Part shown: in pieces, positions 1 to 5,732 of the stretch
How positions within the stretch are numbered: the stretch's first letter is position 1
Layout: the number at the start of each line of letters is the position of its first letter
Assembly: GCA_023460615.1 (NCBI GenBank)
Contig: JAEWPL010000103.1
Location: forward strand, 1 to 6,308
Reading direction: 5' to 3'
Source of the DNA: Pseudomonadota bacterium
GTDB taxonomy: Bacteria > Pseudomonadota > Gammaproteobacteria > Enterobacterales > Succinivibrionaceae
DNA: 6,308 nucleotides
The notes under the pieces: model-generated
Database searches by the model: none
What the model was told of the DNA's origin: nothing
Seen by the model: only the letters and a program-made list of their open reading frames with translations
Position numbers and translations under genes: made by a program

Positions 1-26
1 ATATTTCCAAAATTCTGATCTGGCAT
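1..26 (-). CDS. Start of an unidentified gene downstream of yciB (partial)
   Basis: Only eight codons are visible, reading MPDQNFGN, so no function can be given. The start is supported by a good Shine-Dalgarno AAGAGG at 35-40. That site overlaps the yciB stop codon (TAAGAGG) and lies 8 bases before the ATG. The 12-base gap to yciB suggests co-transcription and possible translational coupling. In enterobacteria yciB is followed by yciA (acyl-CoA thioesterase), but the visible residues are too few to test this. Confidence 0.4.
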
Positions 27-38
27 TTTCAAAACCTC

Positions 39-632
39 TTAATTATTGTTATTAGTTTTTTCTTTGATGATCTCTGGGTACTTTTTAATCAGCACCACAC
101 CAGTTATTAGGGCAAAAATTGTGTTTAAAATAGGATTTCCAAAGGTTTTATAGTCAACCCATAAAGCTTCAGCTTCACTTTCTGTTACGCCTAAAAGATC
201 AGGTAAATAAAAAGCTATCACGACATTTAATAGACCTGATAAAAAGAAGAACACCATCCAGTAAGCACCTAAAAGTGCAAAGGCTTTATCTGGAATTGGT
301 AATTCCTTTTGTAAAAGAAAGGAGAAAGGATTCTTCTTGAGCACAAACTGAAAGATGAAAATAGTTAGTGCAAAAAGCATGTTTACTACAGTTACTTTCC
401 ACTTAATAATGGAAGGATCTTTTAGCAGTACGGTTGGCAGACCAAAAAGTAAAATAGCAAATACTAAAAAGATCTGCATTCTTGAAAGCTGCTTGGTAGC
501 TAAATATTGAATTGCGGTAGTAATTAAACAAGCACCTACAATTACAGTTGTGGCTAAAATTAGATTATTTGTAAGCTTGTAGCATACAAAGAAGATAATT
601 ACAGGTAAAAATTCTAGTACTTTTAAAAACAT
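39..632 (-). CDS. yciB: YciB (IspA-type) inner-membrane septation/cell-envelope protein
   Basis: A polytopic inner-membrane protein of the YciB/intracellular septation protein A family. In E. coli YciB interacts with cell-elongation and division proteins and affects envelope integrity; its biochemical activity is not defined. Recognition rests on family blocks spread along the protein: LEFLPVIIFF at 6-15, IKWKVTV at 76-82, KELPIP at 109-114, a helix with SGLLNVVIAFYLP at 132-144, and WVDYKTFGNP at 158-167. Hydrophobic segments lie near 6-18, 22-42, 52-70, 78-97, 119-143 and 167-183. At 197 aa it is slightly longer than the E. coli protein (about 179 aa, from memory), mainly through an acidic insert around 145-157 and an Asn-rich tail. 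The ATG has only a weak upstream GAGAT. It starts 38 bases after the preceding gene on the same strand, so the two may share a transcript. Confidence 0.95.
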   Translation of the reverse strand: MFLKVLEFLPVIIFFVCYKLTNNLILATTVIVGACLITTAIQYLATKQLSRMQIFLVFAILLFGLPTVLLKDPSIIKWKVTVVNMLFALTIFIFQFVLKKNPFSFLLQKELPIPDKAFALLGAYWMVFFFLSGLLNVVIAFYLPDLLGVTESEAEALWVDYKTFGNPILNTIFALITGVVLIKKYPEIIKEKTNNNN

Positions 633-645
633 ATTCTTTATCTCA

Positions 646-704
646 ACAAAGTAATCATGCTTTGTAGCTTTTACTTGCTTGCTACAATGAACTTCTGTTC
701 ATTG
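646..704 (-). repeat. Cluster of small inverted repeats around the end of the secreted-protein gene
   Basis: Three stem-loops can be read here. CAATGAAC (685-692) and GTTCATTG (697-704) form a perfect 8-bp stem with a 4-base loop inside the last codons of the gene. TTGTAGC (662-668) pairs with GCTACAA (681-687) across the stop codon. ACAAAG (646-651) pairs with CTTTGT (660-665) just before yciB. The last two share bases 662-665 and exclude each other, and the first two share 685-687. No T-run follows, so this is not a standard intrinsic terminator. It could pause or partly attenuate transcription into yciB, or protect an mRNA end. Confidence 0.4.
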
Positions 705-1378
705 ATAGTTTCGTTATTTTTAAGTTTAGGACTTGGTAGACGAGAGTAGTAAATTCCCATATTGTCTGCTTTATGAATTTCTATTTGCTCATCTAAAAAT
801 CTGATGATATTTCCTAAGCTTAAGTCATAAGTTAAGGTTGGCTTACTTATAGTGTTGCAATCGTTGATAGCAAAATTTAAGACATCACCATTACGACCAA
901 AATAAACTAAGGTTGGAGTACATAGCCCTGTACTTGTTTCTTTTTGGGCTTGTAATTCATAGGCAATGCTGTTGTCTTTTGCGCAACTTTCAATTTTAAG
1001 CATACTTAAAACACATAGTGTCTTAGGTTTTGCTTTATCAATAAACAATTCATCTAATGGATCGCAAAAAGCACAACTTTCAACTTTAGTTAAAGAATCT
1101 TTAGCAATAGTAGCAAAGCTAATTCTCTTATCATTATTTTCTAAAACAGGATATAAACCTTTAGGGATGGTAATCGCTCCACTTACAGTATCCGCTTTTA
1201 TCTCTAAATAAGAGTTAATACAAGTCTTGTCGGCTATCTTCAGAGAAGATCCAACTGCTGCAAAAGCTGTTTCATCAGTTTTTGGTCTGTAAGTTAAAGT
1301 ACACTCTTTGGCAAAAGCGTAGCAATTTACGCTTGTCAAAAGCACACTTAAAGTTAACATCTGTTTAAAAAATTTCAT
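671..1378 (-). CDS. Secreted cysteine-rich protein of unknown function
   Basis: I do not recognise this 235-aa protein. It has a classical Sec signal peptide: K2/K5, a hydrophobic core at 7-17, and a likely cut after A23 (AFA|KEC). It should therefore be periplasmic or exported. C19 in the signal peptide is not in a lipobox (SVNC), so a lipoprotein is unlikely. The mature part has eight cysteines (26, 53, 102, 105, 122, 132, 153, 174), an even number compatible with four disulfides; 102 and 105 form a CAFC (CxxC) pair. No membrane segment follows the signal peptide. The start is fixed by an in-frame TAA 24 bases upstream. There is no recognisable Shine-Dalgarno sequence and a -10 element sits very close to the ATG. 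The gene lies 38 bases upstream of yciB on the same strand. Confidence 0.8.
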   Translation of the reverse strand: MKFFKQMLTLSVLLTSVNCYAFAKECTLTYRPKTDETAFAAVGSSLKIADKTCINSYLEIKADTVSGAITIPKGLYPVLENNDKRISFATIAKDSLTKVESCAFCDPLDELFIDKAKPKTLCVLSMLKIESCAKDNSIAYELQAQKETSTGLCTPTLVYFGRNGDVLNFAINDCNTISKPTLTYDLSLGNIIRFLDEQIEIHKADNMGIYYSRLPSPKLKNNETINEQKFIVASK

Positions 1379-1385
1379 GCAGATA

Positions 1386-1394
1386 AGTATAGCA
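1386..1394 (-). promoter_or_regulatory. Extended -10 promoter element of the cysteine-rich secreted protein gene
   Basis: On the minus strand the bases read TGCTATACT, an extended -10 (TGn plus a 5/6 match to TATAAT). No good -35 hexamer is present at 16-18 bases, which is common for extended -10 promoters. Only 7 bases separate the hexamer from the ATG at 1378, so transcription would begin at or next to the start codon and the mRNA would be nearly leaderless. This fits the missing Shine-Dalgarno sequence. A promoter further upstream cannot be excluded. Confidence 0.45.
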
Positions 1395-1437
1395 AAACAT
1401 TAAAAAGATTAAAGTTTATAAGTATTTACAAGGATAA

Positions 1438-1488
1438 AAAATTCATTCAATTTTCAAAAATTTAGATCTTGATAAAAGAATGAATTTT
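1438..1488 (-). terminator. Possible weak terminator downstream of the retropepsin/7TM/ATP-grasp operon
   Basis: AAAATTCATTC at 1438-1448 and GAATGAATTTT at 1478-1488 are perfect 11-bp inverted arms around a 29-base A+T-rich loop. Read on the minus strand, the stem runs into six T residues (1436-1441). On the plus strand it runs into TTTTATTTT. The stem is weak because it is A+T-rich and the loop is long. It is the only element in the gap with a T-run in the right place to end the minus-strand operon. Confidence 0.4.
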
Positions 1489-1512
1489 ATTTTCGAAAGG
1501 TGGTTTGGTTTC

Positions 1513-1548
1513 TTAACTAAAGCTTTTAGACATTAAAGCTTTAGTTAA
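1513..1548 (-). repeat. Perfect 14-bp inverted repeat 10 bases after the ATP-grasp gene
   Basis: TTAACTAAAGCTTT (1513-1526) and AAAGCTTTAGTTAA (1535-1548) are perfectly complementary with an 8-base loop. The repeat lies 10 bases downstream of the stop codon on the transcribed (minus) strand. Neither strand shows a T-run after it, so it does not look like a standard intrinsic terminator. It may act as a 3'-end stabilising hairpin, a Rho-linked pause site, or a protein-binding palindrome. Confidence 0.6.
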
Positions 1549-1558
1549 AAGTTAATGC

Positions 1559-2554
1559 TTACTCATTAAATACACCAAAGTGCTGCATAGAAAAAGCAAC
1601 ACGTTGTTCAATCGATAAGCGGTGCTTTTTAGTCATAGCTTCAATTAAACGCAGTCTTGGAAGTAAGCCTGCATTATTACAAATTTGAATAGCAAGACCT
1701 GGTCTTGCGTTTAACTCAAGTAACATAGGTCCTTTATCTCTATCAAGAACGATATCAGTACCAATGTAACCTAAGCCTGACATATCATAACAGGAGGCTG
1801 CAAGCTCTAACACTTCTCTCCAATGAGGAACTTTAAGCTCTGATAGAACTTTATCAGTATCAGGGTGGATAGTAATTGGCTCATTATGTTGCACTGCACG
1901 AACAGCACGACCTGTTCTAACACAGATACCTACACCTACCGCGCCTTGATGCAAATTTGCTTTTCCATCTGATGCTGAGGTAGACAGACGCATCATGCAC
2001 ATTACAGGAAAGCCTTGGAAAACAATCACACGAGTATCAGGTACACCATCATAGCTGTAGCCTGAGAATACATTATCAAAGTGAATTAAATCCTCAATTA
2101 AAGCAACATCTTGCTTACCACCTAGGGAGAATAGTCCTGCAAGAATATTAGTAATGTGACGTTTTAATTCGTGAAAAGTAATTTCCTGACCAGAGGATTT
2201 AATAAAGTTTCCTGTAGTCTTACTTTTATCTTTGATAACTAAAATACCTTTACCGCCAGAGCCGTGAGCTGGTTTAATACAAAACTCTGTATGGTTGCCA
2301 ATAATATTTAAGACGTTGTTAACCTCTGGCTGATTTTGAATTGATCCAATTAAATCAGGAGTTTTTACGTGATTTTTAAGCGCAATTTGCTTAGTTAACA
2401 ACTTGTTGTCTACAAGTGGGAATAATGAGCGTTTATTGTAACGACCAATGTAATTTACATTACGCTGATTCATTCCCATAATGCCATCTTTTGCCATCTC
2501 AATAGGAGAGGCATAGCGCTCATAGAAACTTTTTAAGGAAGCTAAGATATCCAT
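1559..2554 (-). CDS. RimK-like ATP-grasp ligase (alpha-L-glutamate ligase-like protein)
   Basis: A cytoplasmic ATP-grasp enzyme of the alpha-L-glutamate ligase-like (ATPgrasp_ST) family. Such enzymes join a carboxylate to an amine through an acyl-phosphate made from ATP; the substrate of this family is not established. ATP-grasp landmarks appear in order: the glycine-rich loop KPAHGSGGKGI at 94-104, DTRVIVFQG at 173-181, MRLSTS at 188-193, NLHQGAVGVGI at 200-210, and GTDIVLDRDKGPMLLELN at 265-282. E280 and N282 match the usual Mg-ATP ligands, followed by ARPG. No signal peptide or membrane segment is seen. At 331 aa it is near the usual size. Its ATG overlaps the stop of the 7TM gene by one base (TAATG), with AAGGA at 2564-2568 inside the upstream gene, so translation is probably coupled. 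It is the last gene of the three-gene operon, which suggests it supplies a product to its membrane partner. Confidence 0.9.
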   Translation of the reverse strand: MDILASLKSFYERYASPIEMAKDGIMGMNQRNVNYIGRYNKRSLFPLVDNKLLTKQIALKNHVKTPDLIGSIQNQPEVNNVLNIIGNHTEFCIKPAHGSGGKGILVIKDKSKTTGNFIKSSGQEITFHELKRHITNILAGLFSLGGKQDVALIEDLIHFDNVFSGYSYDGVPDTRVIVFQGFPVMCMMRLSTSASDGKANLHQGAVGVGICVRTGRAVRAVQHNEPITIHPDTDKVLSELKVPHWREVLELAASCYDMSGLGYIGTDIVLDRDKGPMLLELNARPGLAIQICNNAGLLPRLRLIEAMTKKHRLSIEQRVAFSMQHFGVFNE

Positions 2555-4221
2555 TATTGATGATCCTTGCTATTATCAATGCTTTCTTGAGCCTCATTCT
2601 TCCATTTGCGGTATACATTATGAGGATCTGACTTTAAAGCATTCAATTCGTCTTTTAGACGTACTGACTCATGAACCTTTTCATCACCGTTCTGATAGAG
2701 GTTAATCTGGTTTGCAAGTGGCTTAAAGCGCTTTAACTCAGATAATCTAAAGCCAGTGTAGTTACCCATAATTAAAACTAAGGATAATAGAATTAACTGC
2801 AACCCTAGGAAGTTATAGGTAAAGTGTTGAATAAAGACACTGCTCATAGATAGGTAGGCAACAACAGCTACAAATAAAGAGCCACCGCCTTGTTTTAATA
2901 CTTCCTTATAACCTTCTTCTTCCCACAAGATACTCATTCTCTCAATAGTCCAAGATAGAATAATCATTGGGAAGAAAGTGATTTTAACACCTTCAGTAAG
3001 TCCGATTTTGAAAGTAAAGAAGGAGATAAAGCCAATTAAACCGATAACTGTGATAATCACCGCTGAGATTCTAGCAACTAACAGTAAGTTCAATCTTGAT
3101 AGCCAAGATCTTACGATTAAGCCTACTCCTACGATGGACACAAAACCTATTAGACCAAACCATAAAGAGGTTTCAAGGAAACTCATGGCAATCAACACTG
3201 GCATGAAGGTACCAGAGGTCTTAATACCTACAATTACACGTAAAAATACAACGATCACTACACCAATAGGTAAAAGTAGTAAGCCTTTAAATAAAGATTG
3301 CTCATCTAGTGGTAGGGCAGATAAAGAGAAAGGAACTAATTCCTCACCTGCTGCAATATCAATGTTAGCCTTACGCTCACCTGCCTCAACTGCACTTACT
3401 GGGTGATTGATAGTTGTAAAGCGAACTAGTGCGTTATGACCACCTGAAATATCTAATAGGGAATTACCATTGTCATTCCAAATCATTTGATCTTGCTCAA
3501 GACCAGTTTTACCAGTGGTTGGGTTAAAGATCTTATACTCAGATCCATTAAATACAGCTACATAGTTATGTAATTTTTGATTACGACGTCCATCTTTTAA
3601 CTCTAAAACGCCCACAGTACGAGCATGTACCTTACCTACCTGTAAGATATTAGTTAATAATTCTGAACGTTTGTACTTTGAAAATAGTAAGGAGGTTAAC
3701 TCGCTGTCTTGATTTAATTCGTGAATTACTTGAGTAGCAAAAGAATAAGGTCCAGAGCTTCTTGAAGTAGCTACACGGGCAATTTCAGCCATAGCTGTAG
3801 CATAAGGCTCAGGCTCTGTGCTTTGTACCAAAGCTGGCACAATCATAGAGGAAGCGGTAGCGCTTTTATCAACTAAGATATCAGCACGGTAGTAAACAAT
3901 TTGTAAACCTTGTGGATTTCTTTTAGTCCACTCTACAAAGTTGCTACCATCTTTTTTTACGTAGTTTACGCCATAACCTAAACTTGCAGTGGTTTGCTCA
4001 AGCTGGGTAAAGCCAGGTTGTACAGCTGGTAATGCTAAAACAACTTCTGTAGCAGCATTATCTTTAGGTTCAAATTCAACGCGAGCCTCAACCGTCCAAA
4101 TTTGTCGCTCATCACTTGGCACAAAAGGAATATCAAAGGTTACTCTTTGATAACCAATTAAAAGGATACCAGCAAAAAATAAAATTGCTGTTACAAAATA
4201 AAATAAGCCACGAGAAACCAT
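2554..4221 (-). CDS. Inactive transglutaminase fused to a seven-TM module (7TM_transglut family)
   Basis: An inner-membrane protein with an N-terminal TM anchor (about 6-24), a large periplasmic part (about 25-310) and a C-terminal multi-TM module, with hydrophobic stretches near 312-332, 338-356, 357-371, 380-403, 412-426, 447-466 and 470-486. The periplasmic part holds a degenerate transglutaminase-like fold around 160-260. The blocks VGKVHARTVGVLEL (195-208) and LHNYVAVFNGSEYKIFNPTTG (217-237, key residues H218 and N233) mirror the active-site regions. The His is kept, Asn replaces the expected Asp, and the whole protein contains no cysteine, so it cannot be a thiol transglutaminase or protease. 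The family is thought to bind or present a peptide. The last 60 or so residues are charged and soluble, longer than I would expect for the family. The start is set by AAGGA (4229-4233), 7 bases before the ATG and overlapping the stop of the protease gene (TAAGGA). The spacing is 10 bases. Confidence 0.92.
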   Translation of the reverse strand: MVSRGLFYFVTAILFFAGILLIGYQRVTFDIPFVPSDERQIWTVEARVEFEPKDNAATEVVLALPAVQPGFTQLEQTTASLGYGVNYVKKDGSNFVEWTKRNPQGLQIVYYRADILVDKSATASSMIVPALVQSTEPEPYATAMAEIARVATSRSSGPYSFATQVIHELNQDSELTSLLFSKYKRSELLTNILQVGKVHARTVGVLELKDGRRNQKLHNYVAVFNGSEYKIFNPTTGKTGLEQDQMIWNDNGNSLLDISGGHNALVRFTTINHPVSAVEAGERKANIDIAAGEELVPFSLSALPLDEQSLFKGLLLLPIGVVIVVFLRVIVGIKTSGTFMPVLIAMSFLETSLWFGLIGFVSIVGVGLIVRSWLSRLNLLLVARISAVIITVIGLIGFISFFTFKIGLTEGVKITFFPMIILSWTIERMSILWEEEGYKEVLKQGGGSLFVAVVAYLSMSSVFIQHFTYNFLGLQLILLSLVLIMGNYTGFRLSELKRFKPLANQINLYQNGDEKVHESVRLKDELNALKSDPHNVYRKWKNEAQESIDNSKDHQ

Positions 4222-4231
4222 TTTTTAATCC

Positions 4232-5374
4232 TTAGTCAACTGCTTTTTGAGATTTCTGATAATTCTCAGCAAGCTCTTTAGCTGCTATTTCTTTTTTACT
4301 TAAGTTTCTTTTAGTGTTTTGGGCATGAGCTTTGTCGTTTTTAGCTTTTTGTTTTTGCTCTTGCTTTTTGTTTTGAACTTTTTTCTTATCTACTTTAGAA
4401 CTTGGAAGTTTACCTTCCTCAGCTTCAATCTTGTTGCTAACTGATGGTAAAGATAACTTTGGATCAGTACCCATGCTCTCAGTTCCATCTTTAGCTACGG
4501 TTGCAATTTGACCACCTTTGTTTTCTTCTTGCAATTTGTCGTAAGCTTCGTTGACATTGATGTTGTTCTTTTGGTTAGCAACGAAATCATCAGTATTGAT
4601 GATGAGTAGACCATTTTTGTCTGCACGTTTTTGAATGTGCTTACGAGATACATCAACTACAGCTATATCGGTAAGTAGAGGTCTGCCGATAAGTAGTGCA
4701 AACTGCATTTTTGATCTGTCTACTAAGTTAAACTCTGCACTAGTAGAGTAGTCACCAACTTTTACGTTTAATCTAACTATAGGTCTATAGCTATAACCGT
4801 CGATTGAGGATTGTCTTAATTTAGTTTGTTTTACAAAAGGTGCTTCAACTTCGATAACTCTGTCGTTGTGAACAATCTTAAAACGTAACCACTTTTTTCC
4901 ATTACGCTCAAACTCTTTAATGTCTTGAGCACTAATTGAGGATTGAGATGCACCTGTATCAATACGGGCTTCAATGGTAGCATCTGCTTCTTTTACATAG
5001 AAGTACTCAATTTCACCAAATATCATCTTGCCATCAGGAGTTTGTAAATCGTAATTACGAAGTGGTTTTAAATTCATATTGCCCCCGTTACGATCATGTT
5101 GCGCAAGAATATTGTCATATACGTATTGGCTTTGTCTTTGAATAGCTTTTAATTCTTCAAAGATTTGTTTTTTCAAAGCATCATTGTTGTGTTGTAAATC
5201 TGCCTTTAATTCGCCAATAGATGCTCTTTGTGCAGAAAGTTCACCATTGATGCTATCAATAGTGCCTTTGATTTGAGTGAATTTGTCATTGATTTGAGTT
5301 GAATCGTCAGCTGCAATAGCGGTTGCACAAAGAGTGCATAAAAATAAGGTTTTAATGGTTTTAGATAATAGCAT
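4232..5374 (-). CDS. Exported retropepsin-like aspartyl protease (RimB-like; often labelled ATP-dependent zinc protease)
   Basis: A periplasmic protease of the Zn_protease (PF05618-type) family, which is retropepsin-like. It has a signal peptide with a probable cut after A21 (AIA|AD). An amphipathic, probably coiled-coil stretch follows at about 27-92, then the protease domain at about 115-262. The catalytic motif is DTGASQSSIS (139-148, Asp139). The second family motif is LLIGRPLL (227-234), and AEFNLVDR (213-220) lies before it. No HExxH is present, so the zinc-protease name is misleading. Retropepsins act as dimers, which the coiled coil could support. The tail 321-380 is extremely basic: 17 Lys and 1 Arg in 60 residues, with many Gln. 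At 380 aa it is much longer than typical family members, which are little more than the protease domain. The Shine-Dalgarno sequence is weak (TGGA, 8-9 bases before the ATG). As first gene of the operon, with a transmembrane and a cytosolic partner, it may trim an envelope peptide. Confidence 0.9.
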   Translation of the reverse strand: MLLSKTIKTLFLCTLCATAIAADDSTQINDKFTQIKGTIDSINGELSAQRASIGELKADLQHNNDALKKQIFEELKAIQRQSQYVYDNILAQHDRNGGNMNLKPLRNYDLQTPDGKMIFGEIEYFYVKEADATIEARIDTGASQSSISAQDIKEFERNGKKWLRFKIVHNDRVIEVEAPFVKQTKLRQSSIDGYSYRPIVRLNVKVGDYSTSAEFNLVDRSKMQFALLIGRPLLTDIAVVDVSRKHIQKRADKNGLLIINTDDFVANQKNNINVNEAYDKLQEENKGGQIATVAKDGTESMGTDPKLSLPSVSNKIEAEEGKLPSSKVDKKKVQNKKQEQKQKAKNDKAHAQNTKRNLSKKEIAAKELAENYQKSQKAVD

Positions 5375-5564
5375 GGTTTTTAGTCCAACAAAGCTCTATT
5401 TGCCGTGAAAATATATCACAATTTCAAAGCTCTGACTTAGCTTGGGTAATATTTTTTCTTGCTAACTATAAGCTAAGAAAATATATTGATAATAATTCTT
5501 AGTAACTGATAAGTTAAGCAAAATTTTTCATAAAATACTACTATCAGAAAATTAGGAGCTAATT
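5375..5564. promoter_or_regulatory. Divergent promoter region between the protease operon and the glycyl-radical-domain gene
   Basis: This 190-bp A+T-rich stretch holds no gene. Leftward, the minus strand reads TATATT at 5410-5415 (5/6 to the -10 consensus) with a poor AAGTCA 17 bases upstream; it would give a leader of about 28 bases for the protease operon. Rightward, TAAAAT at 5531-5536 is a 5/6 -10 match without a convincing -35, giving a leader of about 22 bases with AGGAG at 5554-5558. An imperfect direct repeat (5463-5482 and 5503-5524) sits where a regulator of the rightward promoter would bind. The positions are inferred from sequence only. Confidence 0.5.
5463..5524. repeat. Imperfect 20-22-bp direct repeat, 40 bp start to start
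   Basis: Copy one (5463-5482) reads TAACTATAAGCTAAGAAAAT. Copy two (5503-5524) matches it with one substitution and two single-base insertions: TAACTgATAAGtTAAGcAAAAT. An inverted CTTAGCTT at 5436-5443 also mirrors AAGCTAAG at 5470-5477 in copy one. The arrangement resembles paired binding sites for a transcription regulator, but A+T-rich DNA produces such matches by chance more often than average. Confidence 0.45.
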
Positions 5565-5732
5565 ATGGAAAATTATTGCAGATTACGCCAAAACCATGCA
5601 GGTATCGTAGGTCAAGGCGTAAAGTTTGAACGCATACGCAGAGTAACTGGTTATCTTGTCGGCACCTTAGATAGATTTAATGATGCTAAAAGAGCAGAAG
5701 TGTCTGAGCGTGTAAAGCACATGCATTTATAA
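5565..5732 (+). CDS. Stand-alone NrdD-type glycyl-radical domain protein, 55 aa
   Basis: This 55-aa protein consists almost entirely of the C-terminal glycyl-radical segment of class III (anaerobic) ribonucleoside-triphosphate reductase. The signature RRVTGYL (25-31) places G29 at the radical glycine (E. coli NrdD has RRVCGYL there). The rest, LDRFNDAKRAEV (35-46) and ERVKH (48-52), also follows NrdD C-termini. The catalytic barrel is absent, and so is the CxxC zinc ribbon that usually precedes the loop; only C5 remains. The gene has its own strong Shine-Dalgarno sequence (AGGAG, 5554-5558, 6 bases before the ATG), and an in-frame TAG at 5553-5555 rules out an upstream extension. By analogy with GrcA/YfiD, which replaces the damaged radical domain of pyruvate formate-lyase, it could repair or modulate NrdD and be activated by NrdG. 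This is inference. Alternatives are a regulatory fragment or a relic of a duplicated nrdD. The frame remains open and protein-like for 16 codons after the TAA. Confidence 0.8.
   Translation: MENYCRLRQNHAGIVGQGVKFERIRRVTGYLVGTLDRFNDAKRAEVSERVKHMHL

Noticed and set aside
966..1211. An 81-codon plus-strand open frame antisense to the cysteine-rich secreted protein gene.
   Set aside because: The opposite strand carries a better gene with a signal peptide and patterned cysteines, and this frame shows no family features. It is a shadow.
2978..3406. A 142-codon plus-strand open frame inside the 7TM gene.
   Set aside because: It mirrors the membrane-coding stretch of a recognised family on the other strand. 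Its Thr/Pro/Lys-rich product is the usual antisense artefact.
5309..5374. Lipoprotein signal on the protease (C13 or C16 in the leader).
   Set aside because: The residues before each cysteine do not form a lipobox, and AIA at 19-21 gives a good ordinary signal-peptidase site.
5486..5499. An FNR box upstream of the glycyl-radical-domain gene.
   Set aside because: TTGAT is present, but the second half reads ATTCT instead of ATCAA, so only a half-site matches.
5565..5732. The small gene as a simple leftover of a broken full-length nrdD.
   Set aside because: No trace of the rest of NrdD lies upstream. A strong ribosome-binding site sits at the exact start, and a dedicated terminator follows. 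Decay of the last codons remains possible.
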